NCBI RefSeq assembly: GCF_000283155.1
Contig: NW_004454195.1
Coordinates: forward strand, 4,288,569-4,352,568
Source: Ceratotherium simum simum
Lineage: Eukaryota; Chordata; Mammalia; Perissodactyla; Rhinocerotidae
Reading direction: 5' to 3'
DNA: 64,000 nucleotides
Each line of letters begins with the position of its first letter. Positions within the stretch are counted from its first letter, which is position 1. The position numbers and the translations under genes are program-made. The notes beneath the pieces were generated by a model. The model was not told the origin of the DNA. It ran no database searches and was given only the letters and a program-made list of their open reading frames with translations. Of the stretch, positions 35,067 to 46,020 are shown piece after piece.

Positions 35067-35239
35067 TAACTTGAAATAATTTAAAAATAATAAGTAATCT
35101 CGATACATTTTAGTTTTGTTTTAGGTTTTTTTTTTTTAGTATTTTTTAGCCTATCCAAAACAAAGTGCTTTTGGACAAAAGCTTTCTGTTTGGTTCAAAA
35201 TATATTGAAATGATAGCAATAATATATTTGTTAGCTTTC

Positions 35240-35370
35240 AAGTTTCCAAAAAGCTATCCTTAAATTATCTCACTTTGCCTTTACAACAATCCCACCCAGT
35301 AAGACAAGTATTTTTATCTCCCTGTTAAAGACGCGAACATTAAGATACCAAAGGGTTTAAAAGTTGTATC
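35240..35370 (-). mobile_element. Possible MIR fragment, antisense
   Basis: ctcactttgcctttacaaca, gtatttttatctccctgtta and atacca/gggtttaaaa align loosely with reverse-complement MIR. It is much decayed. Confidence 0.45.
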
Positions 35371-35704
35371 ACAGGTATCCAATTAGGTTTGCCTAATATG
35401 AGAAGGAATGAAATAGCAAACTCTTATTTTTTTTTAGGAACTTGAGATAAAGGAAAAGAATGTGCTTAATTAATTGAGAGCACCATTATCTCTGTGAAAG
35501 CTAAAGGAACTTGGCTGGTGTCCTGTTAACTTCTCGATTCCAAAACAGGCCCCTTACTCTATGTTAATTGCAATCTGGATCACAAGAAATACTCCTTACT
35601 TTCCCAGGATTCCATAATATGGTATTTTTAGGTAAATTCAATAATTATTTCTTTGAATCACTACATTCAACAATTTTGGAGTATAATAATGAAACAGCTA
35701 TTAT

Positions 35705-35905
35705 TTGCACTACATGATAATTTTTGATATATAACAATACATTATGACACTATGCCTCACGTTACTGCCTCTGTTTTTAAAATGATGAAAGTAAACCTTT
35801 AAGAAGTTAAATAATTTACTGAAGGTCACATCACTAGTAAGTGCCACATTTGGAACTCAACCCTGGGTCTTCTCACTTTAAATCCTACACTTTTTCTCAC
35901 TATTT
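35705..35905 (-). mobile_element. MIR SINE, antisense
   Basis: gaagttaaataatttactga, aggtcacatcactagtaagt and aactcaaccctgggtcttct are the reverse complement of the MIR core and its B-box side. Confidence 0.8.
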
Positions 35906-35954
35906 TGGTGAACTAGTTCTCCCATGGCACTTAGCACATTGCCTTAGACAGGTT

Positions 35955-36175
35955 GGTTAATCATTTTACAACTTGCAAAGTTCTTACATATACTTTATCT
36001 CATTTGATTTTCCCAGCAGCCCCAGAAAAAAGATAGATATTATGTCTATTACGAGGACACTGAAGTTTCAAAAAGGTTAACTTACTTGTCAAGAGTCTTC
36101 CAGCTAGAAAATAGAGTGGGCACTTGAAGCAAGTCTTGTGGCTTCTAGTCTAGTGAACATTCTCCCCTACAGTCC
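35955..36175 (-). mobile_element. MIR SINE, antisense
   Basis: tatactttatctcatttgat, cagcagccccagaaaaaaga, tattatgtctattacgagga and aaaggttaacttacttgtca follow reverse-complement MIR over most of its length. Confidence 0.78.
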
Positions 36176-37284
36176 AACAGATTTCTCACTTTCTACAGTT
36201 TGAGTTCCTACCCTGTGGTGCAAGAACACAAGGAAATCAAGAGGAAAGAAGAGGAGTTAGACTAGGCCTTGACTCCTACAAGTCCATGAACTTGACAATC
36301 CATGTAACAGCATCAGCCTTTCCTGCTACCTACCCATGAACCATGAGGGATGGGAAGTGGGCAAGAGAAGAGGAAGAAACAGGATAGGATCTGAGCTGTT
36401 GATACACAAACAAGGCCCTACAGGAAAAAGGAGACTACTAGAACATTGGACGCAGCGAGATTATGCATCTCTAAAGAAGAAAAATTAAATGCCTTCACCA
36501 GCAGCAGAGAGATACCTGAAGCAAAATGTGACAGGGAATGGTAGGTTGCAGGAGTTCTCAGACTCCTCCAAAGATCTCAAAGGGAGTCCTCCTGCACGGC
36601 CATGGGGTGGGTGCTGGCAGCGGAGAGACCCTGGCACTCTCACCAGGCCGAGGATGAAGCCAAGGCAAGGCCACACACAACGCCGGGCTGAAGTCTGGAG
36701 CAAAGGACTGAACTAAAATCGACACACTGACACTTCATTGCCACAGCAGCCCTGATTTCAAGGACACTCCCAAAGCCACTGCTAGCAGCCAGCATCCACA
36801 TTTTAGGTGTATCTTTCCTTTTTTAAGGGAAAAAGGAACATGCTGATCTACTCGTTAACTGCATTATATGTGGTTTCACGCCTTAAACAATAGCCAAGAA
36901 AGTCAAACTTCGAGCTTGCATAGGGGACACACTGCTCCCTCTCCTACTGAGATGGGGAAGGCGCCCAACAAGGAACATCTGGAGTGCAGCTCTCCACCCC
37001 AAGGCCTGGCAGGCGTCTCAGGCCTTTGCTGAGCCCCTCCTTGGGTTTGTTCTTTGTGACTTGCCCCAAGTAAATCTTAGGAACATTATCAGGAAGATGA
37101 AGGAAGGGAAATACCATGTAAAGATATGTCCTGGGAGCGCCAATGCTGTAAGTTTATGCACTTAAAAGCATTATATAAAATATAATTTGGTGTTGTTTGG
37201 TTGTTATCCACAAGAGAATAAGCTAACATTGATAAAATAATGTTTTCTACTTAAAAGGCAAACCTGAAAAAAACAGCTAACTCA
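36176..37284. other. Unique sequence, no gene seen
   Basis: Frames on both strands at 36485-36716 share a GC-richer patch and have no family match. Confidence 0.45.
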
Positions 37285-37470
37285 TATGTTGCCCACTAAG
37301 TACCTGGCTTGGTGTCAGGTACTTGATAGTTAATTTTACAAGACACTATGAAGTAGCTATTATTATACCCATTTCTCACATAAGGAAACTGAGGCCCCCA
37401 GAAGTGAAATAATTTGCCTGGAGTATGGGAAACCAGTATGCAAATCTAAGACCTCAGGTGAAATTCCAGT
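37285..37470 (-). mobile_element. MIR SINE, antisense
   Basis: ctaagtacctggcttggtgt, tatgaagtagctattattat, acccatttctcacataagga and aactgaggcccccagaagtg give a near-complete reverse-complement MIR. Confidence 0.85.
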
Positions 37471-38232
37471 TCCACTAAGCAAACAATAAATGTCTCAGGA
37501 AGGAAGCATTCCCATCGTGTCAGGGAGATACTAGGTATTCTCCCAAACTCAACATTTTCTGAAGATGGTACACTGGTTCAAGGCTGCAGCATGGAAGATT
37601 ATAGCCATAGTTGAAAAACTCTAGAATTTGGTAATGTGGAAGGTTAGGCAACCTGTAAAATAAGATTGGCTGCATTAACTTACCTTGGGCACCAGGAATT
37701 TTGCAGAGTTAAATACATAAGCATTCTGAGACCAAACCACTTTTACTGATAACGTGGTCCCCTCAATTTTATAAAGCACAGATATAAAGACTGAGAAAAG
37801 TAAAAGTAAACTATAAATGCTCAATAAAATTGTGGAAAGAATGCTTGAAGTTTAATTTGCATAGAGCTTAACTGTTTGCAAAGTGCTTATCAAACAACAA
37901 ACCCAAAGAAGGACTCTGCTGTAACCCTACAAGCACAGAGCACTGGGGTGGTTGTCACTAGGATGGAACGGCAGTAATGGTTAATGAGCGTCATGGCATA
38001 TACTTGTAAGACAGCATTCTCAAAAATGTGGCAGACTATAAGAAGCCTGAGGTTTTGGTCCCTGAACCACCGCCAGAAAATACGTCACTTCTACTAATGG
38101 TGAATGGACAAGGGAGAAAAACTAGATTACTGTTCCCAGAAAATCACTGCTTTTGCACACTCTCAAATAGGCCTCTGCTCATGTGAGAGCTGTACTTCCC
38201 TTTCCCCTCCCCATCACCCTCTGGTATTGTTT
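37471..38232. other. Unique sequence, no gene seen
   Basis: Nothing recognisable apart from AT-rich unique DNA. Confidence 0.45.
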
Positions 38233-38248
38233 AAAAATGACAGAAGAG

Positions 38249-38494
38249 GGGTCGGCCTGGTGGCGCAAGCAGTTAAGTGCACGCGCTCCGCTGCAGCGGC
38301 CCGAGGTGCGCCAGTTCGGATCCTGGGCGTGCACCGATGCACCGCTTGTCAGGCCATGCTGTGGCGGCATCCCATATAAAGTGGAGGAAGATGGGCACGG
38401 ATGTTAACCCAGGGCCAGTGTTCCTCAGCAAAAAAAAAAGAGGAGGACTGGCAGATGTTAGCACAGGGCTGATCTTCCTCACAAAAAAAAAAAA
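38249..38494 (+). mobile_element. ERE SINE, GTGGCGGC-type, duplicated tail
   Basis: gggtcggcctggtggcgcaa head, B box agttcggatcc (about 38312-38322), ccatgctgtggcggcatccc, atataaagtggaggaagatg, then two gatgttanc-type units ending in cttcctca, and an A tail. An exact 16-bp duplication, aaaaatgacagaagag, lies at 38233-38248 and 38495-38510. Confidence 0.97.
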
Positions 38495-38510
38495 AAAAAT
38501 GACAGAAGAG

Positions 38511-38733
38511 ACAATAGCTCCACAAAAGTTATTTTCACAAGCCAAATGTCAGATGAGGAACAGCAAGGCTGGGGCAAAATTGGAAGTGATGGAGGGGGAA
38601 ACATCCCACATCACAGCTCTGCTCCAGTGGGGAAATTTGTACAGATGGAGGGGATGCTCCTTGGGTGACAGAAGGGCTTCATTAATGTCTATGATGGAGC
38701 CGTGACCACACGACGGAGCCATTTCACCTCTGG
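38511..38733. other. Unique spacer between two inverted EREs
   Basis: About 220 bp of unique DNA separates a sense and an antisense ERE of the same subtype. Confidence 0.6.
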
Positions 38734-38981
38734 GTGGGTGTGTGTGTGTGTAAGACTGACCCTGAGCTAACATCCGTTGCCCATCTTCCTCTTTTTGGCT
38801 GAGGAAGATTAGCCCTGGGCTAACATCTGTGCTCATCTTCCTCTATTTTCTATATGGGACACCGCCACAGCATGGCTTGATGAGCGGCACATAGGTCTGC
38901 ACCCAGGATCCAAAAGAGCGAACCCCGGGCCACCAAAGCGGAGCACACAAACTCAACCACTACGCCACTGGGCCGACCCCA
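38734..38981 (-). mobile_element. ERE SINE, GTGGCGGC-type, with short TG tract
   Basis: On the plus strand: TG run, gaccctgagctaacatccgt, ggctgaggaagattagccct, atatgggacaccgccacagc and ccactgggccgacccc. The B-box complement is partly lost (ggatccaaaa). The flanking 9-bp string cacctctgg (38725-38733 and 38982-38990) is the probable target duplication. Confidence 0.96.
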
Positions 38982-38990
38982 CACCTCTGG

Positions 38991-40094
38991 CCTTTTTATC
39001 ATGTGTTTTAAAATATGTAGGAGAGCAACTCAGAAGGTCTTGTTTTTAAATACAGCCACGTAGGCAGCTTCGTTTGCCACACTAGAAGACACTCCTCGAG
39101 GCTCCCTGCGTGTTGAGAGGCGGTTAAAAAGGTGGTCCTTTTCTCCCTTTCTAATAACAGACAGAGCCTTTCCATTATCTTCCCGGTGGTTGAGCTGTGG
39201 GGCCCTTTCTTCCCCTCTTACAGTCCTGTTTACGAAAACCAGCAGCTAGTTGACAGCAGGGAAAGAAGCTCTAGGCGTTGGGGAAAGAAAACTCTCCAGA
39301 ATTGGCCTTTTCGCTTTGCAACATCGTCATATTCCTGAAATACTATAACTCAAGTATCTTTAATTTTCTGCAAATTTTTATTTTGCAATGTGAACAAGAT
39401 CCTTAAGGTCAGGGAAGAATCACCTCATAGGAGAAAGACTAGCAACTCAGAGAGCTCCAGACAACCGCGTCCTTTAAAACCCCAGCATACAGACACACAG
39501 ACGTGGATATACACACAACTTTAAGTTCAAGGGACTAGGTTCACGCACAGCGATGCACAAGAAAGGACTATGTGCCCACCCCAAAAGGCTGCAGAAACAC
39601 GATAGAAATGAATTCTGATGAGCAGGTGTTTCAGGCAGAGAAATATTTCTGGGTTTCAAAAATAGATTTTCAAGATCAATTTCTAGTTGTCTATTTTAAA
39701 CACACAAAAAAAGGGAATCTCTGGATTTTAAGGAAATGAAAGCCATTTATGGACATGGGCTTTGTTAGAACTGGAACATATCTTAGACTTTTTTTTTTTT
39801 TTTTTTACAAGTAATATATTTTGATGTAGCTTTTTGGTGCAAGCATCAGATTACTGCTGATCTGACATGGGAACATTTTTGACTGGTCCTAAAAAAACAA
39901 ACCCAGAAAATTTTAGCTGCTTTTTTAAAAAAACTACCAAAAAAAGCCAGGCAACAGACATCCCTCATTCTATACCTAGTGGGGCAGGGCCAGGCTGGAT
40001 TAAGGGTGAGTTGAAATGAGTTGAGTACATTGCTTGGTAAATAAAACCAGTAGTTACGTTGTGATGCGACGCCATCTGGTCAACCTCCTTCCTT
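38991..40094. other. Unique sequence, no gene seen
   Basis: It contains a pure T run near 39789-39806. No exon or named repeat is seen. Confidence 0.45.
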
Positions 40095-40205
40095 TATAGA
40101 CAAGGCCTAGACGAGTGAGTGACTTGTTCAGCTAAGAAGTAAAAGAGCCAAGACTTGCTCAGGTTTCCTTTCTCCAAATCTAAACTCTTTCCACTGTTTG
40201 ATACT
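40095..40205 (-). mobile_element. MIR SINE fragment, antisense
   Basis: ctttatagacaaggcctaga, gtgacttgttcagctaagaa and gtaaaagagccaagacttgc resemble reverse-complement MIR core. Confidence 0.65.
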
Positions 40206-40351
40206 TCCTCCAGATCACTGACATTTTTTATTTCCATTATGTGTAAGGTAGCTGGACTTCCTTTGTCCAGCTGGCTAAGCAGCATTAGCTTGTTTTCATG
40301 CTGCAGCTTGTACACTCTTGTTTGAATGCATTTGCAAACTAATATGCAATG

Positions 40352-40920
40352 TGTGTTAGTTTTCTCTTCCTGCATAACCAACTACTACAAGCTTAGTGGC
40401 TTAAACCACAAGCATTTATTAGCTCATAGTGCTTTAGGTCAGAAGTCAAGCACATCATGGCTAGGTTCTCTGTTCAGCCCATCACAAGGCTGAAATCTAG
40501 GTGTTGACTGGACTGAGTTCTCATCTAGAGGCTCTAGGGGGAAAAAAAAAATCTCACTTCCAGGCTTATTCTTGTCATTGGTAGAATGCAGTACCTTGCA
40601 GTTATAGGACTGAGGTCCCATTTCCTTGCTGGCAGGCATCTTCTAGAACGCCTGCATTCCTTGGCACATGGCCCCCTCCATCTTCAAGCCAGCAAGGGTA
40701 CACTGAATCCTTGTAGGCTCTCTTCAGTCTCTCTGCTTTTAAAGAGCTGATGTGATGAGGTCAGGTTCACCCGGATAATCTCCCTATCTTAAGGTCAACA
40801 CTGCCAAGTAACAACTTAAAATCCATCATATTCACAGTGCCAGGGATTATCCAGGGTGCATATGCAGTAAGGGGTCAGGGAAGGGATCTTGGGGGCCATA
40901 TTAGAATTTTGCCTTCCACA
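40352..40920 (-). mobile_element. Solo MaLR-type LTR (MLT1-like), antisense
   Basis: The 569-bp unit begins tgtgttagttttctcttcct and ends gaattttgccttccaca on the plus strand, with TG...CA termini. Internal landmarks include acaagcttagtggcttaaac, tcaagccagcaagggtacac and cacccggataatctccctat. The polyadenylation signal is on the minus strand (tttatt at 40415-40420). A 5-bp duplication, caatg, flanks it at 40347-40351 and 40921-40925. No internal retroviral sequence remains, so it is a recombined or MaLR solo LTR. The exact subfamily needs a library match. Confidence 0.88.
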
Positions 40921-40925
40921 CAATG

Positions 40926-41274
40926 CTATAAGGCCATGTTTATTTTCCTCCCAACGCTGCCTCATTACAAAATATGTCTATCTGAAATATCAGTGATGAA
41001 GTGGCATGGACACAATTTAGAAAGACCTTCCATAGGAACAAGCATATTCTATAGCTTGAAACTGGGAAGAATAGAGTGATTCTTTTCACTTTAATCATTG
41101 TATCAATAACAGTGGAAAACAAAGGAGGGTGATCTGGGGATGAGACCTGAGGAGAGTGGCACAGTGACAGAGTTAGCGCGAAAGAAGATTTCAAGCACCT
41201 ACAATATTTAAAACACTGTAAGAACATGCCTGATCAACAATGTTATCTGAGCTCCCCTCCCTCCATCTTTGGGT
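40926..41274. other. Unique sequence, no gene seen
   Basis: I see no repeat or exon in this stretch. Confidence 0.45.
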
Positions 41275-41400
41275 CAATGCCCATCCAACTAGTTTGCTTA
41301 AGGCAGGAGCCATACCTATCAACTCTTGAGGACAAGCACAATTTCCAGCACACACTAAGTCCTCAATAAGTATTCATGCAAATGAACTTGAGGGAAAAGG
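41275..41400 (+). mobile_element. L2 LINE 3' terminus, sense
   Basis: aaggcaggagccatacctat, ttccagcacacactaagtcc and tcaataagtattcatgcaaa match the L2 end. Confidence 0.65.
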
Positions 41401-41694
41401 GGAATGCTGATGATCCTACCAAGTTAGTCAGCCGTCTCCCAACAACACAGAGCCACAAAAAAACAAAAGGGGATTGGGAAGTTCCTGTTGCAGATGAACA
41501 CATCCTTACGTCCTTTCATATAATAATCCACTAAAATAAACTTTTAGAATGCAGAAATCCACAAGGACAAAAAGACGAGGATGACAACAGCAAAGATATC
41601 GTGGAAGCCAGGAAGCAGATTGAGGAGTGGCAAGCGAAGGCAAGATCCTAAACTAGCCACGTGGAAAGCAGAACCATCCAAAGGCTTCCAAGTA

Positions 41695-41795
41695 CCTCTG
41701 AAGGTGAAGTTTGTTAGAAGTGCAGAATCTCAGATCCTACCCCAGACCCACAAAATCAGAATGTGCATGTTAACTTTAGCACTCATTTAGTTTAA
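41695..41795 (+). mobile_element. MER5A-type DNA transposon remnant
   Basis: ttgttagaagtgcagaatct, cagatcctaccccagaccca and caaaatcagaatgtgcatgt follow the MER5A internal sequence. MER5A is a non-autonomous hAT-Charlie element; the terminal repeats are not clear here. Confidence 0.75.
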
Positions 41796-42006
41796 TCCTT
41801 TGTTTTTGAACATGTATCTAGTTTCAAGCATTCCAGGAATTCCAAATTCAAAAAAGAAAAGAATAGCAATTTTATTTACCTTATATCAGAAATCCAAGTG
41901 AGAAAAATAGCTGTACAGGAGGCACACACGTACCACAAGTTACAAAATCTAATTGGACTTGGGTTGGGTTTTTTTTTTTTTTTTTTTACATTAAATGTAA
42001 TAATTT

Positions 42007-42292
42007 GGGGGCCGGCCCCATGGCTTGGCAGTTAAGTGTGCGCGCTCCGCTACTGGCGGCCCGGGTTCGGATCCTGGGCGCGCACTGACGCACCGCTTCT
42101 CGGGCCATGCTGAGGCCGTGTCCCACATACAGCAACTAGAAGGATGTGCAACTATGACGTACAACTATCTAGTGGGGGGCTTTGGGGAAAAAAAAAAGGA
42201 GGAGGATTGGCAATGGAGATTAGCTCAGAGCCGGTCTTCCTCAGCAAAAAATGGGAGGATGAGCACGGATGTTAGCTCAGGGCTGGTCTTCC

Positions 42293-42333
<41 letters not shown>

Positions 42334-42340
42334 AAATAAA
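42007..42340 (+). mobile_element. ERE SINE, long form with duplicated tail and tetranucleotide end
   Basis: gggggccggccccatggctt head, B box ggttcggatcc (about 42065-42075), ctgaggccgtgtcccacata and gcaactagaaggatgtgcaa blocks, gctttgggg, then two gatgttagctcag/gagattagctcag units and a (TCAA)9(TAAA)4 end in place of plain poly-A. An exact 15-bp duplication, taaatgtaataattt, lies at 41992-42006 and 42341-42355. Confidence 0.97.
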
Positions 42341-42344
42341 TAAA
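42293..42344. repeat. (TCAA)9(TAAA)4 microsatellite in ERE tail
   Basis: Nine pure TCAA units (42293-42328) run into four TAAA units (42329-42344). The first TCAA follows cttcc directly, so the tract grew from the ERE's CTTCCTCA motif. Confidence 0.97.
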
Positions 42345-42529
42345 TGTAATAATTTTATCAAAAATTGTGTACATCTTTAAGATGGTGTCATAATGTTAAA
42401 CATATTTGTAACTTATATTGCATGTATAAACATCGAAAATCAGCTAAAATGACAAATTCGTTTTACATTATTATAATTGATAAGTATTAAAACAGTATTA
42501 GTGGTTTTTTCCCTTTTGTTGTTTTTTCC

Positions 42530-42995
42530 AATTTAATTATGGTAAAATATAACATAAAATTTACTACTTTAGCCAATTTTAAGCATATAGTTCTGTGGCA
42601 TGACATACATTCACACTGCTGCACTACCATCACCACCATCCACTCACAGAATTCTTTCGTTTTACAAAACTGAAACTCTGTACCTATTTAACATTAACTT
42701 TCCATTCCCCTAACCTAGCCCCTGGCAACCACCATTCTACTGTCTCTATGAGTTTGACTACTCCAGGTACTTTATATAAGCAGAATCATACAATATTTGT
42801 TCTTTTGCGACTGGCTTATTTCATTTAGCATAATGTTCTCAAGGTTCATCCGTGTTGTAGCATGTGCCAGAATTTCCTTCCTTTTTACGGTTGAATAATG
42901 TTCCACTCTGTGCGTACACAACATTTTGTTGATGGACACTTCGGTTTCTTCCATCTTTTGGCTATTGTGTGGAATTGTTGTCAAACTGTTTTTCC
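42530..42995 (-). mobile_element. L1 3' end (older L1M-type), antisense
   Basis: The plus strand reads as reverse-complement L1 3' end: tatggtaaaatataacataa, cactaccatcaccaccatcc, ctggcaaccaccattctact, tatgagtttgactactccag, tagcataatgttctcaaggt, tgttgatggacacttcggtt and ttttggctattgtg. It is 5'-truncated and non-coding. Confidence 0.92.
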
Positions 42996-43182
42996 TCCAT
43001 TAAAAAAAAAAATCTGTCTTTTTGAGATGATGGAAACTTTTATTTTGGTTTTAGGAAAAAAAGTATATTATCTCCTTTCTGGAAACATGGAGATAGAGGT
43101 TGCTGGAACTAAGAGGGAAAGGATTACCACGCCTTTGAAACTGCAGGTCTTTTAGGACCAAGGCAATAAAAATCACATTCAC

Positions 43183-43372
43183 TTGGGGCCGGCCTGGTGG
43201 CGTAATGGTTAAGCTGGTATGCTCCACTTTGGCAGCCCGGGATTCACAGGTTTGGATCCTGGGTGTGGGCCTACATACTGCTCATCAAGCCATGCTATGG
43301 CGGCGTCCAGCAGAGGAAGACTGGCACAGATGTTAGCTCAGGGGAGATGTTGCCAATCTTCCTCACCAAAAA
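43183..43372 (+). mobile_element. ERE-family SINE, short type
   Basis: ggggccggcctggtggcgta head, a modified B box ggtttggatcc (about 43250-43260), gccatgctatggcggcgtcc, cagaggaagactggcacaga and gatgttagctcagggg, then As. The flanks aaaaatcacattcac (43168-43182) and aaaaatcaccttcac (43373-43387) match at 14 of 15 bases. Confidence 0.95.
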
Positions 43373-43387
43373 AAAAATCACCTTCAC

Positions 43388-44924
43388 CTTCCAACATAAC
43401 CCACATCTTCTCCCCAACATGGCTGGACCACCTCATTTTCTCAGAGGTACTTAAAAAAAATAATTCTTCTCGTTACCTTCTTGGGAGAAGAGTAGAGAGA
43501 AAGCTCATCTGAATTAGTGAAAGTACTGAATTAGATTTTTTAAAGCAAAGCAATTTCATTTCTTTCAACCTATGAGAAGCTAACAAATTGGTGGAGCCTT
43601 AGGCTCATATTTTAATGCACCCAGGAGAATCGCATATAATTACCATATCAAATGCTACTATGGAGATAGAGACTTCTGAAGTACTTGAGGACCCTTGAAA
43701 ATAGTTTACACTCTACGATTTTTAAACACCTCACCACATCAACCACAATATCACTTAGCTATTAATTCGAAGCAGCACTGATAGTGTTTTACCAAGCAAA
43801 GATAAACTTGAGCCCACTTTGAGATTTAACAGGTATTATTTTAATTTATACTAAAATTCTTTACCGTGAACAAGTTTAAAGAGAAAACTGAAAACATCTG
43901 AAGGAAAAACAAAAGCAGATTTACAACTGACTGATAGATTTAAACTATCTACATCTAGATAAATACTTAGTTTATTTGCAACCAACAAAATTTGCAGGAG
44001 AAAGGAAAAAAGAGAAATAATTCCCAATTCTACAAAATAAGCTTAGGGAAAAGAGGAAAGCAATAACATGATCAGATTTTTGTCAGAGGAATAAGTGATC
44101 AAAGACAAAGGCAAACTAGAAAACAATGAATTATCAAAAAACCCAATAAAATCCCTCAAGCTTGATCATGTTTCATGTTGGAAGGTTGTCTATTATTCAG
44201 TTCCAATCCTTAACTTCAAAGGTATAGTAAGAAAGAAATGTCTGTGCTTTGAATCACTGAATGATGGCATATAAACAAATTCATCCTCTTTCATTTATTT
44301 TCCCTGAACATTTTCAATTTGACAAGTGCTAGAATTCATCAAGATCATTACTCCCCACCTGGATTTGGCATCCTAAAAGGAGAAAAAAAGAACACATTCC
44401 TTTTCTATCTCATGAAAATTCTGCAGAGATGCAAACAAACCAGCAATAAAAATAAACACAAAGAAAGCTCTTAGAAAGAGCACCTCTAGCCTATGGATAT
44501 GGGCCATTTTACATCTTAAGAAGTCTGTGAAGGCCTCTCAGGATTGAAGATGGTGTGGGCAGGGATCACAAATGTTTAAAATCCTTCCATTCCCATATCC
44601 CTGTGGCTCCATCTTGGGAGCTACGTGAAGAAAAACAGGCTAGCTCTAAACCCTCTCAACTCTGTGGACTATGCTCACTTTGATGTTATGGGAGGAGGCT
44701 GGGGTCGAGGGAGAAAGTCATCCAACAGTGAGATAAGAAAAGAATGAAAGAATTATCAAGGGGAAAAGAGTGAAGATCTAGCAGATTGCCCTTAATTATT
44801 TTTTATACCCCTAATTTATTTTTGTTTTTATTAAAAGGAGAAAAATAAGGCACACAAGCATTCTCAGAGAAAACTGATTATTCTGCTTAATGAAGCATAT
44901 ATTAAACATCTTTTAATTACTCAA
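43388..44924. other. Unique sequence, no gene seen
   Basis: AT-rich DNA with no named repeat and no open frame of note. Confidence 0.5.
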
Positions 44925-45035
44925 AGAGTAGTTATTAGTGCCTACTGCATGCTGCCAAGAATGAGAATAAGCTGTGGAAGATAAGTTTCCCCACCCTCAG
45001 AGGGCTTCCATTTTGTTGGAGACAAAACCCATACA
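44925..45035 (-). mobile_element. L2 LINE 3' end, antisense
   Basis: tattagtgcctactgcatgc, gccaagaatgagaataagct and ccctcagagggcttccattt follow reverse-complement L2. Confidence 0.6.
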
Positions 45036-45094
45036 CCTTTCCCTCTCCCCTTCTGGGGGAGTGTGGTTCACAGTATAAAATCCCAAACGCCTTA

Positions 45095-45515
45095 GTCTAG
45101 CAAACAAAGGTACTGGCAACAGGCATAGCTCTCGCCTCCAGGCACCCTTTGCCTTCATCATTCCCCACACACAGTGCTTTCTTACCTCCTGGTCTTTGCA
45201 CATGCTCTTTCATCTTCCTCATCTCCTCTGTAGCCTTCCTACTGCTGAAAAAACCCTACTTCATCTTTCAGAATGCCAGTTTAAATATTACCTCCCCGTG
45301 AAGGCTTCTTCAAATCCGGCTGTTATTTATACCTCCTCTAGGTTCCTATAGTAATTGTGCTCAGAAGTCCATAACACATGGGACAAGTGGCATTGCGATT
45401 CTGTTCAAGAAAAGTCTGTGAGCCCATCAGCAGAAACGAGTTTTGTTTTGTGTACTTTTATCCCAACATGTGATGCAATGTGTTATGCTCAATAAATGTT
45501 TGCAGAATCAATTTA
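45095..45515 (+). mobile_element. L2 LINE 3' end, about 420 bp, sense
   Basis: tggtctttgcacatgctctt, ctacttcatctttcagaatg, ttacctccccgtgaaggctt, cttcaaatccggctgttatt and the terminal gtgttatgctcaataaatgt match the L2 3' region in order. It lies back to back with the antisense L2 just upstream. Confidence 0.85.
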
Positions 45516-45647
45516 AAAACAAACCAAAAACATGGTGTAATTCCTTTGCTTTGTGTTTGGTAGAGCTTTACCATCTCTCCAGTTTATGCTCTCCCTGAAT
45601 CACCACCACACCCAGATCACCTCATCCTGAGCATTTCTGATGTAGGG

Positions 45648-45772
45648 ACAAAGGCAGTGGTTCCCTAGCTGTGCATGAGAGATTCTGGAGGTTAGGTCCG
45701 GCTATCGGTGGGTTTTGTTTGAGAACTCACAAGATGATTCTGACAAACAACCAGGTTTAGAAGCCACTAGAC
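45648..45772 (+). mobile_element. MER5A-type DNA transposon, both ends visible
   Basis: cagtggttccctagctgtgc at the left and acaaccaggtttagaagcca/ctag at the right are the inverted ends (CAGTGGTTCTCA and its complement) of a hAT-Charlie MER5 element. The interior is shortened. Confidence 0.75.
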
Positions 45773-45944
45773 TTTCCTTACTTTCCATTTTTACCAGTTC
45801 TAGTAGCCTAGCCTGTCAGTGACTGCTTCTAGATATTCTATGCCCACCTCGTCATGGGTGTTTACTTATAGAATGAGTCTAGAGCTTCCTGACTCACCAT
45901 GTCACTTTCTGATTAAGCAATGAGAGGTGTGAATCCTTCCAGGG

Positions 45945-46020
45945 ATGTCATTCCTTCATTTATTTTATTTGTTCAACAAGTTTTTACTTAGCTTCTTCCA
46001 AGGGCCAAGTGACACTTGGC
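45945..46020 (-). mobile_element. Short L2 terminus, antisense
   Basis: cattccttcatttattttat and tgttcaacaagtttttactt, followed by ccaagggccaagtgacac, resemble the reverse complement of the L2 tip. Confidence 0.5.

Noticed and set aside
38277..38705. 142-codon plus-strand open frame
   Set aside because: It begins inside an ERE and runs through its A-rich tail into the spacer. This is typical SINE-derived noise.
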